From positions 8,183,501-8,247,500 of the forward strand of contig PUFA01000077.1 in assembly GCA_003508835.1 (NCBI GenBank): a stretch of 64,000 nucleotides of DNA, written 5' to 3'. How positions within the stretch are numbered: position 1 is the first letter of the stretch; every line of letters begins with the position of its first letter. The DNA is from Eonycteris spelaea. Taxonomy: Eukaryota > Chordata > Mammalia > Chiroptera > Pteropodidae. The position numbers and the translations under genes were made by a program. Shown here piece after piece: positions 1 to 10,802 of the stretch. The notes under the pieces are model-generated. The model did not search any database, had not been told where the DNA came from, and saw only the letters and a list, made by a program, of their open reading frames with translations.

Positions 1-717
1 AAGCCTATCAAAAGAGATTATAAAACTTATGTGGAATTGATTAAACAGTTTAGAAGTATGTGCTGTGCATGTAAATTATATGTGATTTAGACTGCATATA
101 CACATATGAAGAATAGAATAAAATCTCTTGCTAAAACTTTTGATTCAAAAATTCAGATACTGGAAAAACTGTGGATAGTTAAACTAATAGTTCACTAATT
201 CAAAATAACTTGAGAGAAATCTATTGCTTATTTTGCAATTTATATAAGAGAAGCCAGGCTTATTATTGGACGTAAGATACAATAATTCAATGCAGCAACT
301 AACAAAGCGATGAGATTCTTAAAATGGCTTTTGTGAATTGATAAAAATCATCTGTAATTGATGTGCTTATGTTCAAAGGAGTGATAGGTATTTTAAAAAT
401 ATTTTGAAAATTATTTATAATAACCTATCACTTCCCTCTCACACATTTACAGTCTCAACTAAGAATTGCAAACTATGTATCAAATAGCACAAATTCCAAT
501 TAGCAAATATTTGATGACAAGATCACAATCACATAATTCTTATATTTGAAACGCACACACACACAATCGTAACAACCAGATCAGAAGGTAGGAATAAGGT
601 TATGTGTGGAACAAAAATGGCTCTAAGGAAGCACAGAATTACAAAAGCAAAGATTATATTTGGTATAATTAACGTACCTACAGGGAAGAAATTTTTACAT
701 CAGCATGCTAATATAGT
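1..717. other. Unassigned AT-rich DNA
   Basis: No gene and no repeat family that I recognise. It is AT-rich with a short CA run near 551-565. A 10-bp inverted repeat (380-389 with 423-432) with an A/T-only-leaning spacer is the only structure seen. Confidence 0.6.
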
Positions 718-721
718 TAAT

Positions 722-1020
722 AGACTTTATTTTTTAGAGCAGTTTTAAGTTCACAGCAAAATGGAGCAGAAGTTAGAGATTCACCATATACACTGACCCC
801 ACACGTGCACAGCCGCCCCCATTATCAACATTCCCCGCCAGGTGGTATGCTCATTATAATCGATGAATCTACATCAATATATCAGTATCACCCAAAGTCC
901 ATAGTTTACATTAGGGTTCAATCTTGGCATTGCACATTCTGTTGGTTTTGACAAATGTATAATGAGATATATGCATCATTATAATATTGGACAGAGTCAT
1001 TTTACTACCCTACAACAATT
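722..1020 (-). mobile_element. L1M-type LINE 3-prime end, antisense
   Basis: The stretch opens with a reversed L1 tail (actttattttttagagcag) and continues with the reversed L1M 3-prime UTR, including cacccaaagtccatagttta and ttttgacaaatgtataatg. The same family recurs antisense at 16,934-17,440 and 25,512-26,035, which supports the call internally. It is a short 5-prime-truncated fossil with no coding potential. The exact L1M subfamily cannot be fixed by eye. Confidence 0.88.
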
Positions 1021-1794
1021 ATTCTAAATTTTAAAATAGAAGTCAAAATAGATGAAGGCTTATAAAGTTTCTCGATACCAAGAAAATAGATTTCTTGTTA
1101 AAGAAAGGCATGCTTTTCCTAGGTCATTAACACAAAGATATTTTATTTCCAAAGGAAAACTGGAAACTAAGTTAGACATCAGATATAGTGACATCTTGCC
1201 CTAGAAAGGGCTTGCACATTCAGCCCTTAGTTTTTTCTTTAACCATATATCCCTTGGAGTATGTAGGAAATCACTTGATAAATTTTCATCCTGAAGGATA
1301 GAGAAAATTGTGAACCCTCTGACAAAGAAGAGAAGTTTATAAAAGAGACATTTTGTAAAACAGTGAGTTATAACCAAGAATCCTCTAATTCTGAATCCCT
1401 TGAGACCAGGGAAAACTTTTAGGCAAGCCAGATAAACTTGTCAAAAGATATTTGTCTCCCTCTTCAAAAACCTGCTACAAAAGTATATTATGGAGCAGTT
1501 TGGACCAAAAATGACATTTAACACATGCATAAATCACCAGTAAATTTTACTAAAATGAAGATGTCTACCTGCTTAAAAAGATTATCCCTGTGATCAGGAA
1601 GAGAAGATGGATTGAAAAATAACTGATATGTCAGCTTGATCTCTGATGACTGTATTCAAAGAATTCAACCATTTTTGTAACAAATGGAATTTCTTGATAA
1701 TTTTGCCTAAAATATCTGAGACTTAAAAGTGAGACTAAATCTGATAGTATCAGTAGCACATTTGCAATATCATAATAATTTTTTCAGCAGATTG
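1021..1794. other. Unassigned stretch
   Basis: No gene, repeat family or motif recognised. Composition is AT-rich and no reading frame of note is present. Confidence 0.55.
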
Positions 1795-2010
1795 TTAGAA
1801 GAGCCATGCTACAGTGTAATGAGTATTAGGTTAAGGTTAGGGGATCAGACTATCTGTGCTCTATTCATATTCAGCCCTGCCACTAACTGACCATGGCCTT
1901 GGACATGTTACATAACTTCTATGAGCATCAATTTTCAGATGTTAAGATGGGAATGAAAAGGCTCACTCAGTTCTGAGTTTTGTTGACTGAATGACTGCTT
2001 AAATCGTAGG
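1795..2010 (+). mobile_element. MIR SINE, sense
   Basis: Follows the MIR order: tRNA-like start, then ccctgccactaactgacc (the TCTGCCACTTACTAGCTG block), the GACCTTGGGCAAGTTACTTAAC block as ccttggacatgttacataac, and the CTCAGTTTTCATCTGTAAAATGGG block as caattttcagatgttaagat. It is well diverged, as expected for a SINE that amplified early in mammals. Confidence 0.85.
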
Positions 2011-2500
2011 AACAGAAAAATGCACAGCAGTTGGTGATGAATGATTGACAGGAAGACACTGATGAGCTTGATATTGGAGGTGACATGTGTTTGGTTTGGA
2101 AGAAGATTAAGCTGAGTTTTATTTCCTCACTCAATGTAATTTTGAACCTTGATTAAATACACTGCTCTTGATGAAGGTATTTGCTGGGAAGGGAATACAA
2201 GCGAGACCTTAGGAAAGTGTCTGATGGAGAAATTAAACTATGAACAACATGTGTGAAGTGTGGGTTCTGACTCCCTGTCCACAAGGCATATCTTTAAGTG
2301 CAAGGGGCGACTAACCACATGTGTATGTGTGCATGGTGGTTGTAGAGAAGACAGATGACTGGGTCCTTTAATGTGTAAGACCTTATAATTATTTGGTGAC
2401 TATCTCCCATTCTAAAATTTCTTAAACTCCTTCTCATTATAAAAATAATATCAACAATTGGCCTTATATGTCGGTCACTATCCACATATACATCCCTTTT
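2011..2500. other. Unassigned stretch
   Basis: No recognisable gene or repeat. A 63-codon antisense frame at 2294-2485 has no features of a real protein. Confidence 0.5.
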
Positions 2501-2645
2501 ACAACTTGGGATAATCTCATAAGGTATATATTATTACTTGCACTTTATAAATGAGCAAATCTACACTCAGAGAGATAATAGGATTTACCAAATCCCCACA
2601 ACTGAAAGAAGCAGGCACCCTTCCTAGGTTTGACTGAATGGAAAT
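2501..2645 (-). mobile_element. MIR SINE, antisense
   Basis: Reads as reversed MIR: a mutated CCCATTTTACAGATGAGGAAACTGAGGC block (tttataaatgagcaaatcta), then cagagagataataggattta and the reversed small-gene-like half. Degenerate and truncated. Confidence 0.75.
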
Positions 2646-3229
2646 CTGAATTTTCCTGGCATTCTTTTTATAGGGACATGTGGCTTTCTAGTATAAAACT
2701 GGAGGAGCACTCCATGCCTGGGATGGACTCTGGGCCTACCATTGTTTCTAATGATGAATTATGGCCATGGTTGCTTTGTAACCCCAGCTTCTTAGTACAC
2801 TAGCTCGGCAACCACCTGGCTGGAGTGATTTATTGAAATGTAGCTATTCTTGTTTCGATGCACATAAGTGCTTCGCCAGTGCACCCTTGGGGTAATTATA
2901 TTGTGGATGAAGAACTGCCATGGCAACCACCCATGGAGTTGTTTATGTCCTAGGGTTACAGTGCATGGCCCCCCAGAGGGCTCTTCCTCTTGTATGGATG
3001 GTGGAGGTTGGGGTGGGGATGGGGGTGGGGCATGAGCACTAACCTATTACCATGGAGACAGGGATGCTGATAAAGAGCAGGCATCCTAAATAAGAAGCAT
3101 CTAGAGCAGGATTGCATTCCTGAGAGGGTCCTGGTGGAATTGAGTAAAAACGCTGACCTTTTCCAAAAGGCCCATAAATAATTTACAAACCATCTCCTAA
3201 ATTTGTTCTCTCCATCTTTTTTTGCTTCA
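2646..3229. promoter_or_regulatory. Unmatched stretch with X-box-like motifs and a G4 motif
   Basis: No repeat family recognised, so it is probably single copy. It holds four sites resembling the RFX X-box (GTTRCC-n-RGYAAC): 2770-2782 (gttgctttgtaac), a half-site GGCAAC at 2817-2822, 2914-2927 (actgccatggcaac, two mismatches to the palindrome), and 3046-3059 (attaccatggagac). A four-run G-quadruplex motif lies at 3010-3030. RFX factors bind such sites in ciliary and MHC promoters; a regulatory role here is inference only. No TATA box, CpG island or adjacent exon is visible. The 92-codon antisense frame at 2956-3234 is a by-product of the G-rich run. Confidence 0.25.
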
Positions 3230-3955
3230 AACATTCAATCCTTTAGACAATGAACATGTTCCAGTTCAAAACATATTCTAATTCTTAAAACATTCTCACC
3301 TCAATAGGCTCTTTGGTTGAAATTAGGTAATGATGTGGCTCATCTACCTTAATAGGAGGAATGGACACTGGTAGATTTGTTTTTGCATCTGAATTCCCCT
3401 TGAATGGCGCTTTATGGTTCTTGGAATAAAAGCTTCACCAAATAGCCTCTATTTTCAGCTATGTTTAATTAAATTTTTAAGAACAGGTTGTCCCCTCTAC
3501 ATTGGAACCCAACCAGATTTTTCAGATAAAAATACATGTCACCTCCAATATGTATTGAACAACCTTTTCTAAAAATCAATTTTACTCATATGTTCTTATG
3601 AAAAGGCAATACTTACTTTATAGAGCTTTTTCAAGAATTAAGATATGAAGCCGATGTGGCAAATTCACAAGTCTGCAGGGCCAAGAAGATCATGTACATA
3701 GGCAAAATAAGCTGAGTGACAGGCAATAGGGCAGGGTGGGGCCTGTAGCAAAATGGAGAGTGCAAGTCTGAAATAAAGTAGGCATGTGCTGTTGAGAGTT
3801 GCCAGTTTTTTAAAAAAGAAGTCAGAATTGGGGGGGGGAATGACAAAATTTTACTAACTTTAAATAACTACTAATTAAATATACAGAAACATCTAGGAGT
3901 TAAAAAATGCACAAATGCATAAAAAAAAATATTGCGGACTGCCAGTTTGAGGCCT
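3230..3955. other. Unassigned stretch
   Basis: AT-rich with no recognised repeat or gene. A G-homopolymer of about nine bases sits near 3830-3838. Confidence 0.55.
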
Positions 3956-3959
3956 CAGA

Positions 3960-4028
3960 TGATCAATGTTAAAAGCTTAATACGGTGTCTGGCACCTAGT
4001 AAGCTTTCAATAAAGGTTGGCTATTCTA
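3960..4028 (+). mobile_element. MIR SINE 3-prime end, sense
   Basis: Contains gtgtctggcacctagtaagc followed by tttcaataaaggttggct, the sense MIR/L2-type end (GTGCCTGGCACATAGTAGG..TCAATAAATGTT). Only the 3-prime end is present. Confidence 0.75.
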
Positions 4029-4039
4029 TTTGTTTTACT

Positions 4040-4180
4040 CAGAGAGATGCTGAGAGGTTTGTACTTTTGATTTACCGATGGAGAATCTAAGGCTCAAAGA
4101 TCTGAGCTGAGATATGAAAGGGCCGACTTGGGTCCCAGACCTCACCTACCTACCCACTATTGAGTAGTTAGACTATTCAT
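4040..4180 (-). mobile_element. MIR SINE, antisense
   Basis: Reversed MIR core: tttaccgatggagaatctaa then ggctcaaagatctgagctga and the reversed CTGGGTTCGAATCC block as gacttgggtcccagacctc. It is tail-to-tail with the sense fragment just upstream. Confidence 0.7.
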
Positions 4181-4215
4181 TAACAGTTTGTGCTTTTTAT
4201 GCTGATCTGGTTCCC

Positions 4216-4232
4216 ATGATTTTTTTTTTTTT
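4216..4232 (+). repeat. Poly-T tract
   Basis: A run of about 14 T residues. It could be the reversed tail of a lost retroposon, but no body or target duplication is evident. Confidence 0.85.
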
Positions 4233-4322
4233 TAGCAAAATATTCTTGCTGCTTGCAAGAGGTCTCTTGCACTGCACATTCATCTTCCAGAGAATACACA
4301 GAAGCTTCAAGTGCCTGTATTC

Positions 4323-4421
4323 ATTCTCTTCTCTCTCTCTCTTTTTTTCTTTCTTTTTTCTTTCTTTCTTCTTTCTTTCTTTCTTTCTTTCTTTCTTCTT
4401 TCTTTTCTTTCTCTCTTCTCT

Positions 4422-4487
<66 letters not shown>

Positions 4488-4545
4488 CTTTCTTTCTTTC
4501 TTTCTTTCTTTTCTTTCTTTCTTCTTTCTTAGAAAGAGGACTCAT
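4323..4545 (+). repeat. Compound pyrimidine microsatellite (TC)n/(TTTC)n
   Basis: About 220 bases of almost uninterrupted pyrimidines on this strand, mixing TTTC tetramers, TTTCTTC variants and a pure (TC)n block near 4423-4473. All long frames across it (Ser/Leu/Phe-rich on this strand, Lys/Glu/Arg-rich on the other) are artefacts. Mirror symmetry gives triplex (H-DNA) potential and likely length polymorphism. Confidence 0.98.
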
Positions 4546-4562
4546 GCATAGAAGTCTCCATT

Positions 4563-4576
4563 AAAAAAAAAAAAAA
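4563..4576 (+). repeat. Poly-A tract
   Basis: Fourteen A residues directly after the pyrimidine microsatellite. It may be an A-tail, but no retroposon body is recognised upstream because the microsatellite intervenes. Confidence 0.85.
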
Positions 4577-4922
4577 TGGCCCAGAGGGGTATTCTGGATT
4601 TACTGCTCCTAGGATAAATTACTTGCCTGTGACAGCAAGAGTCTTAATTCACAGCTGTAATAACCCTCTCTAATCTTCAGAGAGAATGAGTCTCTAAAGA
4701 CTTTCTGTGACCTCGGCCTAAATGCTATATTCTCTAGTGCTTTGTCACTTTTAGGATAAAGAAATTTCAAACAGGCAGAGGTCTCCTTCATTCTTGGTAT
4801 TGCTTACAAAACAAGAACTATAAAAGTAATAGTTTATGTTTTTGCTGCTTTGTTTTCTAGGTCCAAACATGTGTATTTTCTAGTTAGGAGAACCATTAAG
4901 TAAATCAAGGTCAGTTAAGAGA
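4577..4922. other. Unassigned stretch
   Basis: No gene or repeat family recognised. Confidence 0.5.
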
Positions 4923-5070
4923 GGTGAACTAATGACCCAGCAAGTAGAACAGGGTCAGTGATGCAGGACGTGGAACTAGATCACTGAACAAAGGCGAATT
5001 CATATCCCAGGAAGTAGAAGGTGGTCAGAGGGTGGAAAGGTGAGCTTGTGACCAAGTAGAATAAGGTAGG
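4923..5070 (+). repeat. Three degenerate copies of a ~36-bp unit
   Basis: Units at 4923-4958 and 4993-5028 are both 36 bp and align without gaps. Each reads GGYGAAYT..ATRWCCCAG, then RAAGTAGAA, then GGTCAG. A third shorter copy at 5039-5070 keeps ggtgagct, gaccaagtagaata and ggtag. Start-to-start spacings are 70 and 46 bp. The unit matches no family I know; it may be the degenerate internal repeat of an old element. Confidence 0.6.
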
Positions 5071-5227
5071 CAAATTGAGCAAATGTTAATTAGATAGAAA
5101 GTGGTTCTTGGAAGCTAGGAATGATGTTTTCTTTATTTACCTAATTTCATGCCAAGCAAAGGCCAGCAACACCAGGGATTATTTGAAGAAGAATGACTTG
5201 TTCCTCAAATTAGACTTTGCAGGTTTT

Positions 5228-5413
5228 CCCTCTCTGAAGCTGTGAGGCTTTGGGAATTTACTTAAATTCTCTCTGCCAGTTTTCTCATCTGTAAAATTAA
5301 AATGACAATACTGTTTTGCCTCATAGGTTGTTGGAGAATTAAATGGTATATGTGTTATTGTGGTGCCTGATACAGAGTAACTATCCAATAAATATCTATT
5401 ATTGTTATTATCA
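5228..5413 (+). mobile_element. MIR SINE, sense
   Basis: Clear sense MIR: ttttctcatctgtaaaatta, then cctcataggttgttggagaa, attaaatg, and tgcctgatacagagtaacta with atccaataaatatctattat at the 3-prime end. Nearly the whole 3-prime two-thirds is present. Confidence 0.9.
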
Positions 5414-6344
5414 ATTTTATTCATGTTTTAAATCTTTCATATTGTCTTTCTCCTTCATCAGCATATGCTCTTACTGGTTATGCCTCCCACTGATCTACTT
5501 GCTTTTTATTGCACAGAAGCATTAACTAGTTATTAATTAATAGTCAACAAAGGGATCCATTTCATGCTATTAAGTGCTATAGATTTCACATCTGGTAATT
5601 CAGGAGAGGAGACTCTCACAGTTCCAGGGGACCCTCTCAGAGTAAATCTATGACAAATAAATTGATAACAAATGAGTTGCTTATTCCTGGTAAAAGGATT
5701 GTGGAAAGAGTAAGAGAGATTGATTTTGTTTTGTAAAACAGATTTTCATGAAAAAGATACCTTTATATCATAAGGTTTGAGCAGGGTACACACAGTGCCT
5801 GAGGATGGAAAGAGAAATCCTTGCATCTTTTTCTTGACATCTTTTGTCAGTTGAGTGGGAATTTCTCCTCTATTGTAGGGACATAAGTATGATGGAAATC
5901 ATGTCTACTTGGCTTGAGGTTCGTATAGGGGTGAGTTTGTTTAAGTGCTACATAATGTTAACAAAAAGCACACTGAATCCTTTCCATCTTTCCCCATAAA
6001 GGTGTGCTTTTCTGTCCAATGCCTATTTTTGTTATTGCGTTTTTGCTTTTCATTGTTCGTTGATGTGCGTTTTATTAAAATACTGCAAAATATGCATTGC
6101 TTGTTGTAAGGTGTGATTATAGATCCCTGGGAAAGTAAAAGTTCACATCAATATATTGTATTCGTCCAGTGTTAATAGCCTGATTTTCACTGGTTTGCTG
6201 ATTACTTCAACCAGTGAGCCGTTATCAAAGCAGAACCACTACACACGGTGTATGCCTAACCCCCGCCCCAAGTTTCCACACTTCACATAACTCGGAGAGT
6301 GTCATTTCTACAAAATAATAACCACTCTTCCTGTGTACATGGCG
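5414..6344. other. Unassigned AT-rich stretch
   Basis: No gene or repeat recognised. An ATTAACTAGTTATTAATTAATAG-like palindromic A/T run near 5521-5545 is unremarkable for this composition. Confidence 0.5.
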
Positions 6345-6560
6345 CTCTACAATTTCAAAAGCTCTTTCCCATGCATTTTGTCATTTGATTTTCATAACAA
6401 ACCTATGAGTCCAGCAGGGCATTATTAGTTCTACTTTATACATAAGGAAAATAAGCCTGAAAGAATATAATCAGTTCATGAAAGGAAGGAGTGGGGATTT
6501 GAGCTCAAGAATATATGACTCAAGGGCCCTTGCTTTATCCTCTATTCACAGGCAGGGAGA
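6345..6560 (-). mobile_element. MIR SINE, antisense
   Basis: Reversed MIR: cattttgtcatttgattttc, ataacaaacctatgagt, attattagttctactttata, cataaggaaaataagcctga and the reversed TTCGAATCC block (gatttgagctcaagaat). Close to full length. Confidence 0.88.
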
Positions 6561-6879
6561 GGTGATTTCTAAAAAAAGCCAAAAAAACCTCCCTATTAGT
6601 TAGAGTGTCTCTTTTTCTAAAAGGATCTGTATACCAAAAGGATGCTTAGAGGCACAGTCCGAGCAATGCAATGCAGTCATTTTCATCCAGGCTACCTCTG
6701 ATCGTTCCAGTTTGTTACTTCTTCAAAACTGTCATGAGAAAGTGCAAAGAAGTGCGGATTCTTTCTGAGTTTCAGATGTCTTGGGACAAAAAAATCATCC
6801 ATAGGTCTTGGCGTCGCTTGGCACTGGTGCGGTGGCATAAAGAATAAAGGGGAGTTAGACCGGGTGTGGAGGATGGATC
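6561..6879. other. Unassigned stretch
   Basis: No gene or repeat recognised. Confidence 0.5.
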
Positions 6880-7080
6880 ATCAGTTTCTAGCTATATTGA
6901 CATGGCCAGTCTCTCTGATCCTCAATTTCTTCATCTAGTAAATGGGAACAATAATAATATCTGCCTTCGATGGATGGTGTAAAGATTGAAAATATTTCCT
7001 GAAAATGGCTTAGCAAAGACTTGGTTTCATAACCACTTAAATACATTTTAAGTATGATTACCATGCTTATACTAATTCTG
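6880..7080 (+). mobile_element. MIR SINE, sense
   Basis: Sense MIR core: cctcaatttcttcatctagt, aaatgggaacaataataata and tctgccttcgatggatggtg, followed by a degenerate 3-prime end. Confidence 0.85.
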
Positions 7081-7299
7081 CCTTTGCTATTTGAATGTTA
7101 TAATACAAGGGTCATCCTATTAGAAATTCCTCAAGTGTATTTTGCCTTTGAAATCTTATAGATCTTTGTTTCTTTAGACCCTCAAAACGATGAGTAAAGA
7201 AAATAATAAATAAGTGTTCTGTATTCATGCCTTCTCTGGCCTATTTTGCCTTCTGCAAAGACTAAGCATAACACCATGTTCATTTCAACATTCGGTTGA

Positions 7300-7400
7300 C
7301 TTTAACAAATGTTATCTGAGGGCCAATTATGTGTCTGGCACCTACACTTGGAAGGAACATGAGAGGAAGATGAATATGACAGCTTAACAAAGTTGTGTTT
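7300..7400 (-). mobile_element. L2 LINE 3-prime end, antisense (weak)
   Basis: Resembles the reversed L2 3-prime end, with attatgtgtctggcacctac followed by the GAACAAGACA-like block as gaagatgaatatgacagc. Diverged and short. Confidence 0.45.
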
Positions 7401-7442
7401 TCCTTGCTCGGCTTCTGTTCCTGGATATTTCCTTAGGAGTTT

Positions 7443-7478
7443 TGTGGGTGGCAGGTGGTGGATGGTGGTGGTGGTGGA
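7443..7478 (+). repeat. GGT/GGTGGA-rich short repeat
   Basis: A degenerate (TGG)n run containing gtggtggtggtgg. Too short and interrupted to be highly unstable. Confidence 0.8.
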
Positions 7479-8334
7479 CTAGGGTAAAGATGGATAAGAT
7501 GTGCCTCAGTTCAAGAATCCTTTAGATGAATGGATATAATGACAAATATTTTAAAACTGTGCTGCAAATGTTATAACGGTTATGTTCCCAGAATGTTATA
7601 AAAACTATAATAGAGCAACAGGCTAGGCTTACAAGGCTCTTTGAAAGATTCTTGGAGTATTTTGTTACCAGGTATGAAGTTAAAATCAAGAAGAGTAGAA
7701 AAATAACTTGGAAGAGGATTCTGGAGCAGTCATGGGAAGCATTAACAAGGTAGTAGGCTTTATTTATAAGTCGAGGTCACAAACAGATACCATGAGCCAT
7801 ATACAGCCCAACAGCCTATACAAATGTTTAACCTCCTGATCTTTTGAAAAATGAATCACATAAACATAAAATATAATTTTACCTACCAATCCAATGACTA
7901 CCTTTTGGAGAAATCACTCAACTCGTGTTTCACATAAAATCAATTAGGTGGAGTTGAAGTATGGGTCCCTATAAAAATACTAAGCATGCACTCTCTCGAT
8001 TTGCCACAGTCCCTATCCTCTCTTTGATTACACTTGCCTACTTCACTCATTTTTATTACATGTCATATACTGACAGGCATTTGAGACTGCTTTTTGCTTC
8101 TTCTGTTGTCCAGCCCTTAACAAGCATTTGAAACCACACCAAGCAGAAAACTGGGTATCATTCTCTTTGCTCCGTAAGTATTGCCTTTTGAAGAGTCAAT
8201 AAACTGGTGCGCTCCCCAGACACCAACAATCTCGTTAAGTCATTTTTATCTAAATCCAGCAGGTCTATGTTAGAGTGGGAAGCAAGGAGCAGCAAATTAA
8301 TAGTCATAAAGTTGATACTACTACTTATGTCTAT
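7479..8334. other. Unassigned stretch
   Basis: No gene recognised. About 7768-7830 faintly resembles the hAT family found at 10,803, 20,718 and 51,645, but not enough to call. Confidence 0.5.
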
Positions 8335-8545
8335 TAATAATAACAATAACTAACATTTATTTAATTCTAAGTACCAGACTGTGCTCTTAAGTTTACCTGT
8401 ATCATTTATGTTAATATTCTTATAAGAGAAATTCTATTATTGTCCTCATTTTACAAATAAGAAACAAAATTTAGAAAGATTGATAAAATGCTCAAAGTTG
8501 GGCATCTTAAACACACACTCTTCAACAAGCTGCAGTGCTGCATGC
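8335..8545 (-). mobile_element. MIR SINE, antisense
   Basis: Reversed MIR: actaacatttatttaattct, agtaccagactgtgctctta, cctcattttacaaataagaa and aatgctcaaagttgggca. Orientation and block order are clear. Confidence 0.88.
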
Positions 8546-8859
8546 CAGAAATATAATTTTTCTAAGTGGCATTATGAGTAGGAAGAGAAAGGCAAAAACA
8601 GTATGAACTATGGTGAGTACATGTATTGGGGTACATATATATTGGTTTTATTCTGCATTTTTGTATGTCCAAATGAATTACCTTTTAACCTCGTTAAAAC
8701 TTACTCAAGATAAGCCTGCTAAGAACTGACCTAAAAGCTTCAAGCTTCTGTCTGAGTTTATAGCTCTCAGTCTAAGGCCTGACCAGACCGGCAGCTGACA
8801 GAAAGCAGTATTACCATGATCTATAAACTTTCCAACAAATCTGGAAAGAATTCGTTCTC
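8546..8859. other. Unassigned stretch
   Basis: No gene or repeat recognised. Confidence 0.5.
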
Positions 8860-9799
8860 AAATAACAAGTAAACAGAAAGAGCAATTTGAATATCTTTTG
8901 GGGAAAATTTATAGGATTAAGAAAAGGGAACTTTGTTGTGAAAAGTTAGAAGAATAACAAACTCATGAATATTTTAGAAACTAGTTTGATATTTTCTGAA
9001 CAATGCAAGAAAACTTGCCTTTCTGAAATGGAAGCAGGCTATGATAATAAGAAAAGACAGGCTGAGATGAAGATATTAGAATGAGATGAAAATACAGATG
9101 AGCAATATAAAGGATGGCAAGAAAACTGAAAAATAAATGTAATAGCACAATTAAAATAATCCCTGGAAACAAAGGAAGAGTCAGAAATTCTGCTTCTTGA
9201 ATCGCAAACTATGTAGTTCAGTCTTACCTCCTGCTAAGAAAATCTGGAAAATAGTGGGAAAGTATTTTAAAAAATTAAAATATATACACATGCAAGAAAA
9301 TATAATATAAAATCAAGAGGAACAACAAAAAAATGGATCCAGGGGCGATCCATATAATACAACTATAAGGCACAGATTATAGCAAATGAGCAATTGTATC
9401 AAATATGTTCAAGTAAATAAAAGGCAAGATCGATAATATGACAGAAACTCTGAAACTATAAAATGAATCAAATTAAATTCTATAAATGAAAAAGTATATA
9501 ATAAGAATACTAACATGCATTATATAAAAGGAGCAGATTAGACAAATCCAAAAGTAGAATTAGTTAACTGGAAGATAAGCTCAAAGAAACTATCCAGAAT
9601 AAAGCATATAAAGACAAAATAATGAAAATATAGGAAAATGTGTAACATACATAGAGAAACTTTGCAAATATTATTGGAGACCCATAAGGAAAGGAGAGAG
9701 GGGAAAGGACAAAAAGCAAAAAGAATTTCCCCAAAATGGTAAAATAAATTAAGCCACAGATTCCAGAGTCCCTATAAATCCTGTGTAGGATGAATATAA

Positions 9800-9858
<59 letters not shown>

Positions 9859-10310
9859 CCTAGGAACATCGTTTACAAAAACCCACTGACCCACTGACAA
9901 CCAAGAACAAAGATAATATTCTTAAAAAAAAAATGGGGAAGTAGAGAAGACATATTACCATAGGATGAACAATGATAGAAATTTTAGAAACCAGAAGATA
10001 AAGGAATACCTTCAAAGGACTTAAATAAAATAATAGCCAACCTACAATGCTATACACAGAAAAACAATTTTTTTAAAGAATTAATATGAATTTAAGACAT
10101 TTTTAAATAAACAAAAGCTAAGGGAATTTATGACCAGCAGAATTGTACTAATAGAAATGAAACAGTTATTTAATGCAGAAGAAATATATGCCATATGAAA
10201 GCTCAGAAAGCAAGAATAACTATAGAACATGAAAAAAAGAGTAAATATCTGGGTAAATTTAATTGCAACATATATCCAGAATTTATAGTAAACTCTGCAA
10301 AATAATAAGA
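8860..10310 (+). mobile_element. HAL1 / L1 ORF1-type LINE fossil, sense
   Basis: A-rich sense-strand fossil resembling HAL1 (half-L1, the non-autonomous LINE that kept ORF1). Recognisable blocks are ttaactggaagataagctca (ORF1 coiled-coil to RRM region), ttattggagacccataagga (the GTCATTGGAGTCCCAGAAGGAG block), agccaacctacaatgctata (CAACCTAGAATTCTATA block) and gggaatttatgaccagcaga, then aaatatctgggtaaattt. Every frame is closed by stops. A (CA)n has expanded inside it at 9804-9856. Confidence 0.75.
9804..9856 (+). repeat. (AC)n microsatellite
   Basis: About 26 uninterrupted AC units, ending in a short C run. It sits within the HAL1-like fossil, so it probably grew from A-rich LINE sequence. 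Alternating purine-pyrimidine tract with Z-DNA potential; likely polymorphic. Confidence 0.98.
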
Positions 10311-10339
10311 GACAGACCTATAAGAATACACAATCCTTC

Positions 10340-10800
10340 AACCAGCCCTATCTGAAAAAAGATTTCCATGCCCAGAACCATCTGAAAGTGTTCATCTTCA
10401 GTAATCAGGTGGCACAAATGGAAACCCAAAATAAAATACCAATAACCACTCACCAGAATACTGAAATTTAAAAGATTGCTAATAGCAAACTTGGTGAAAG
10501 GTGTGGAACAACAGAAACTCTCATTTGCGGATGGTGGAAGTTAAATTATCAGAATCACTTCAGAAAACAGTATAACATTATCAAAATAGAAGATTAGCAT
10601 GCCTTATCACCCCACAATTCCTTTTCTTTGTATAATATACGTCAGATAAAAATATGAGCATTTGAGCACCAAAAAATGTGATCAAGAAGGTTCTTAAGAG
10701 CATTATTTGTAATAGCTCCAAGATAAAACAACTCAAATACTCATCAACTATATACTGGAGAAGCAAACTATGATGTACTTATTCAATTAAATACTGTAGA
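10340..10800 (+). mobile_element. L1 ORF2 3-prime region, sense
   Basis: Sense L1 ORF2 C-terminal region: gaaagtgttcatcttcagta (AGATGTTCAACATCATTAGTCATC block), then ggaaacccaaaataaaatac, caccagaatactg, ggtgaaaggtgtggaacaac (GGATGTGGAGAAA block) and attatttgtaatagctccaa (the TTTATAATAGCC block). Frames are all broken. A hAT element interrupts it at 10,803, and the L1 seems to resume at about 11,035-11,115. Confidence 0.75.
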
Positions 10801-10802
10801 TA

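Noticed and set aside
4216..4564. Four overlapping frames of 73-111 codons, Ser/Leu/Phe-rich or Lys/Glu/Arg-rich
   Set aside because: They are translations of the TTTC/TC microsatellite on both strands.
7768..7830. Fourth copy of the hAT family seen at 10,803, 20,718 and 51,645
   Set aside because: Only one block (AGCCCAACAGCC..TACAAATG) is suggestive; ends are not identifiable.
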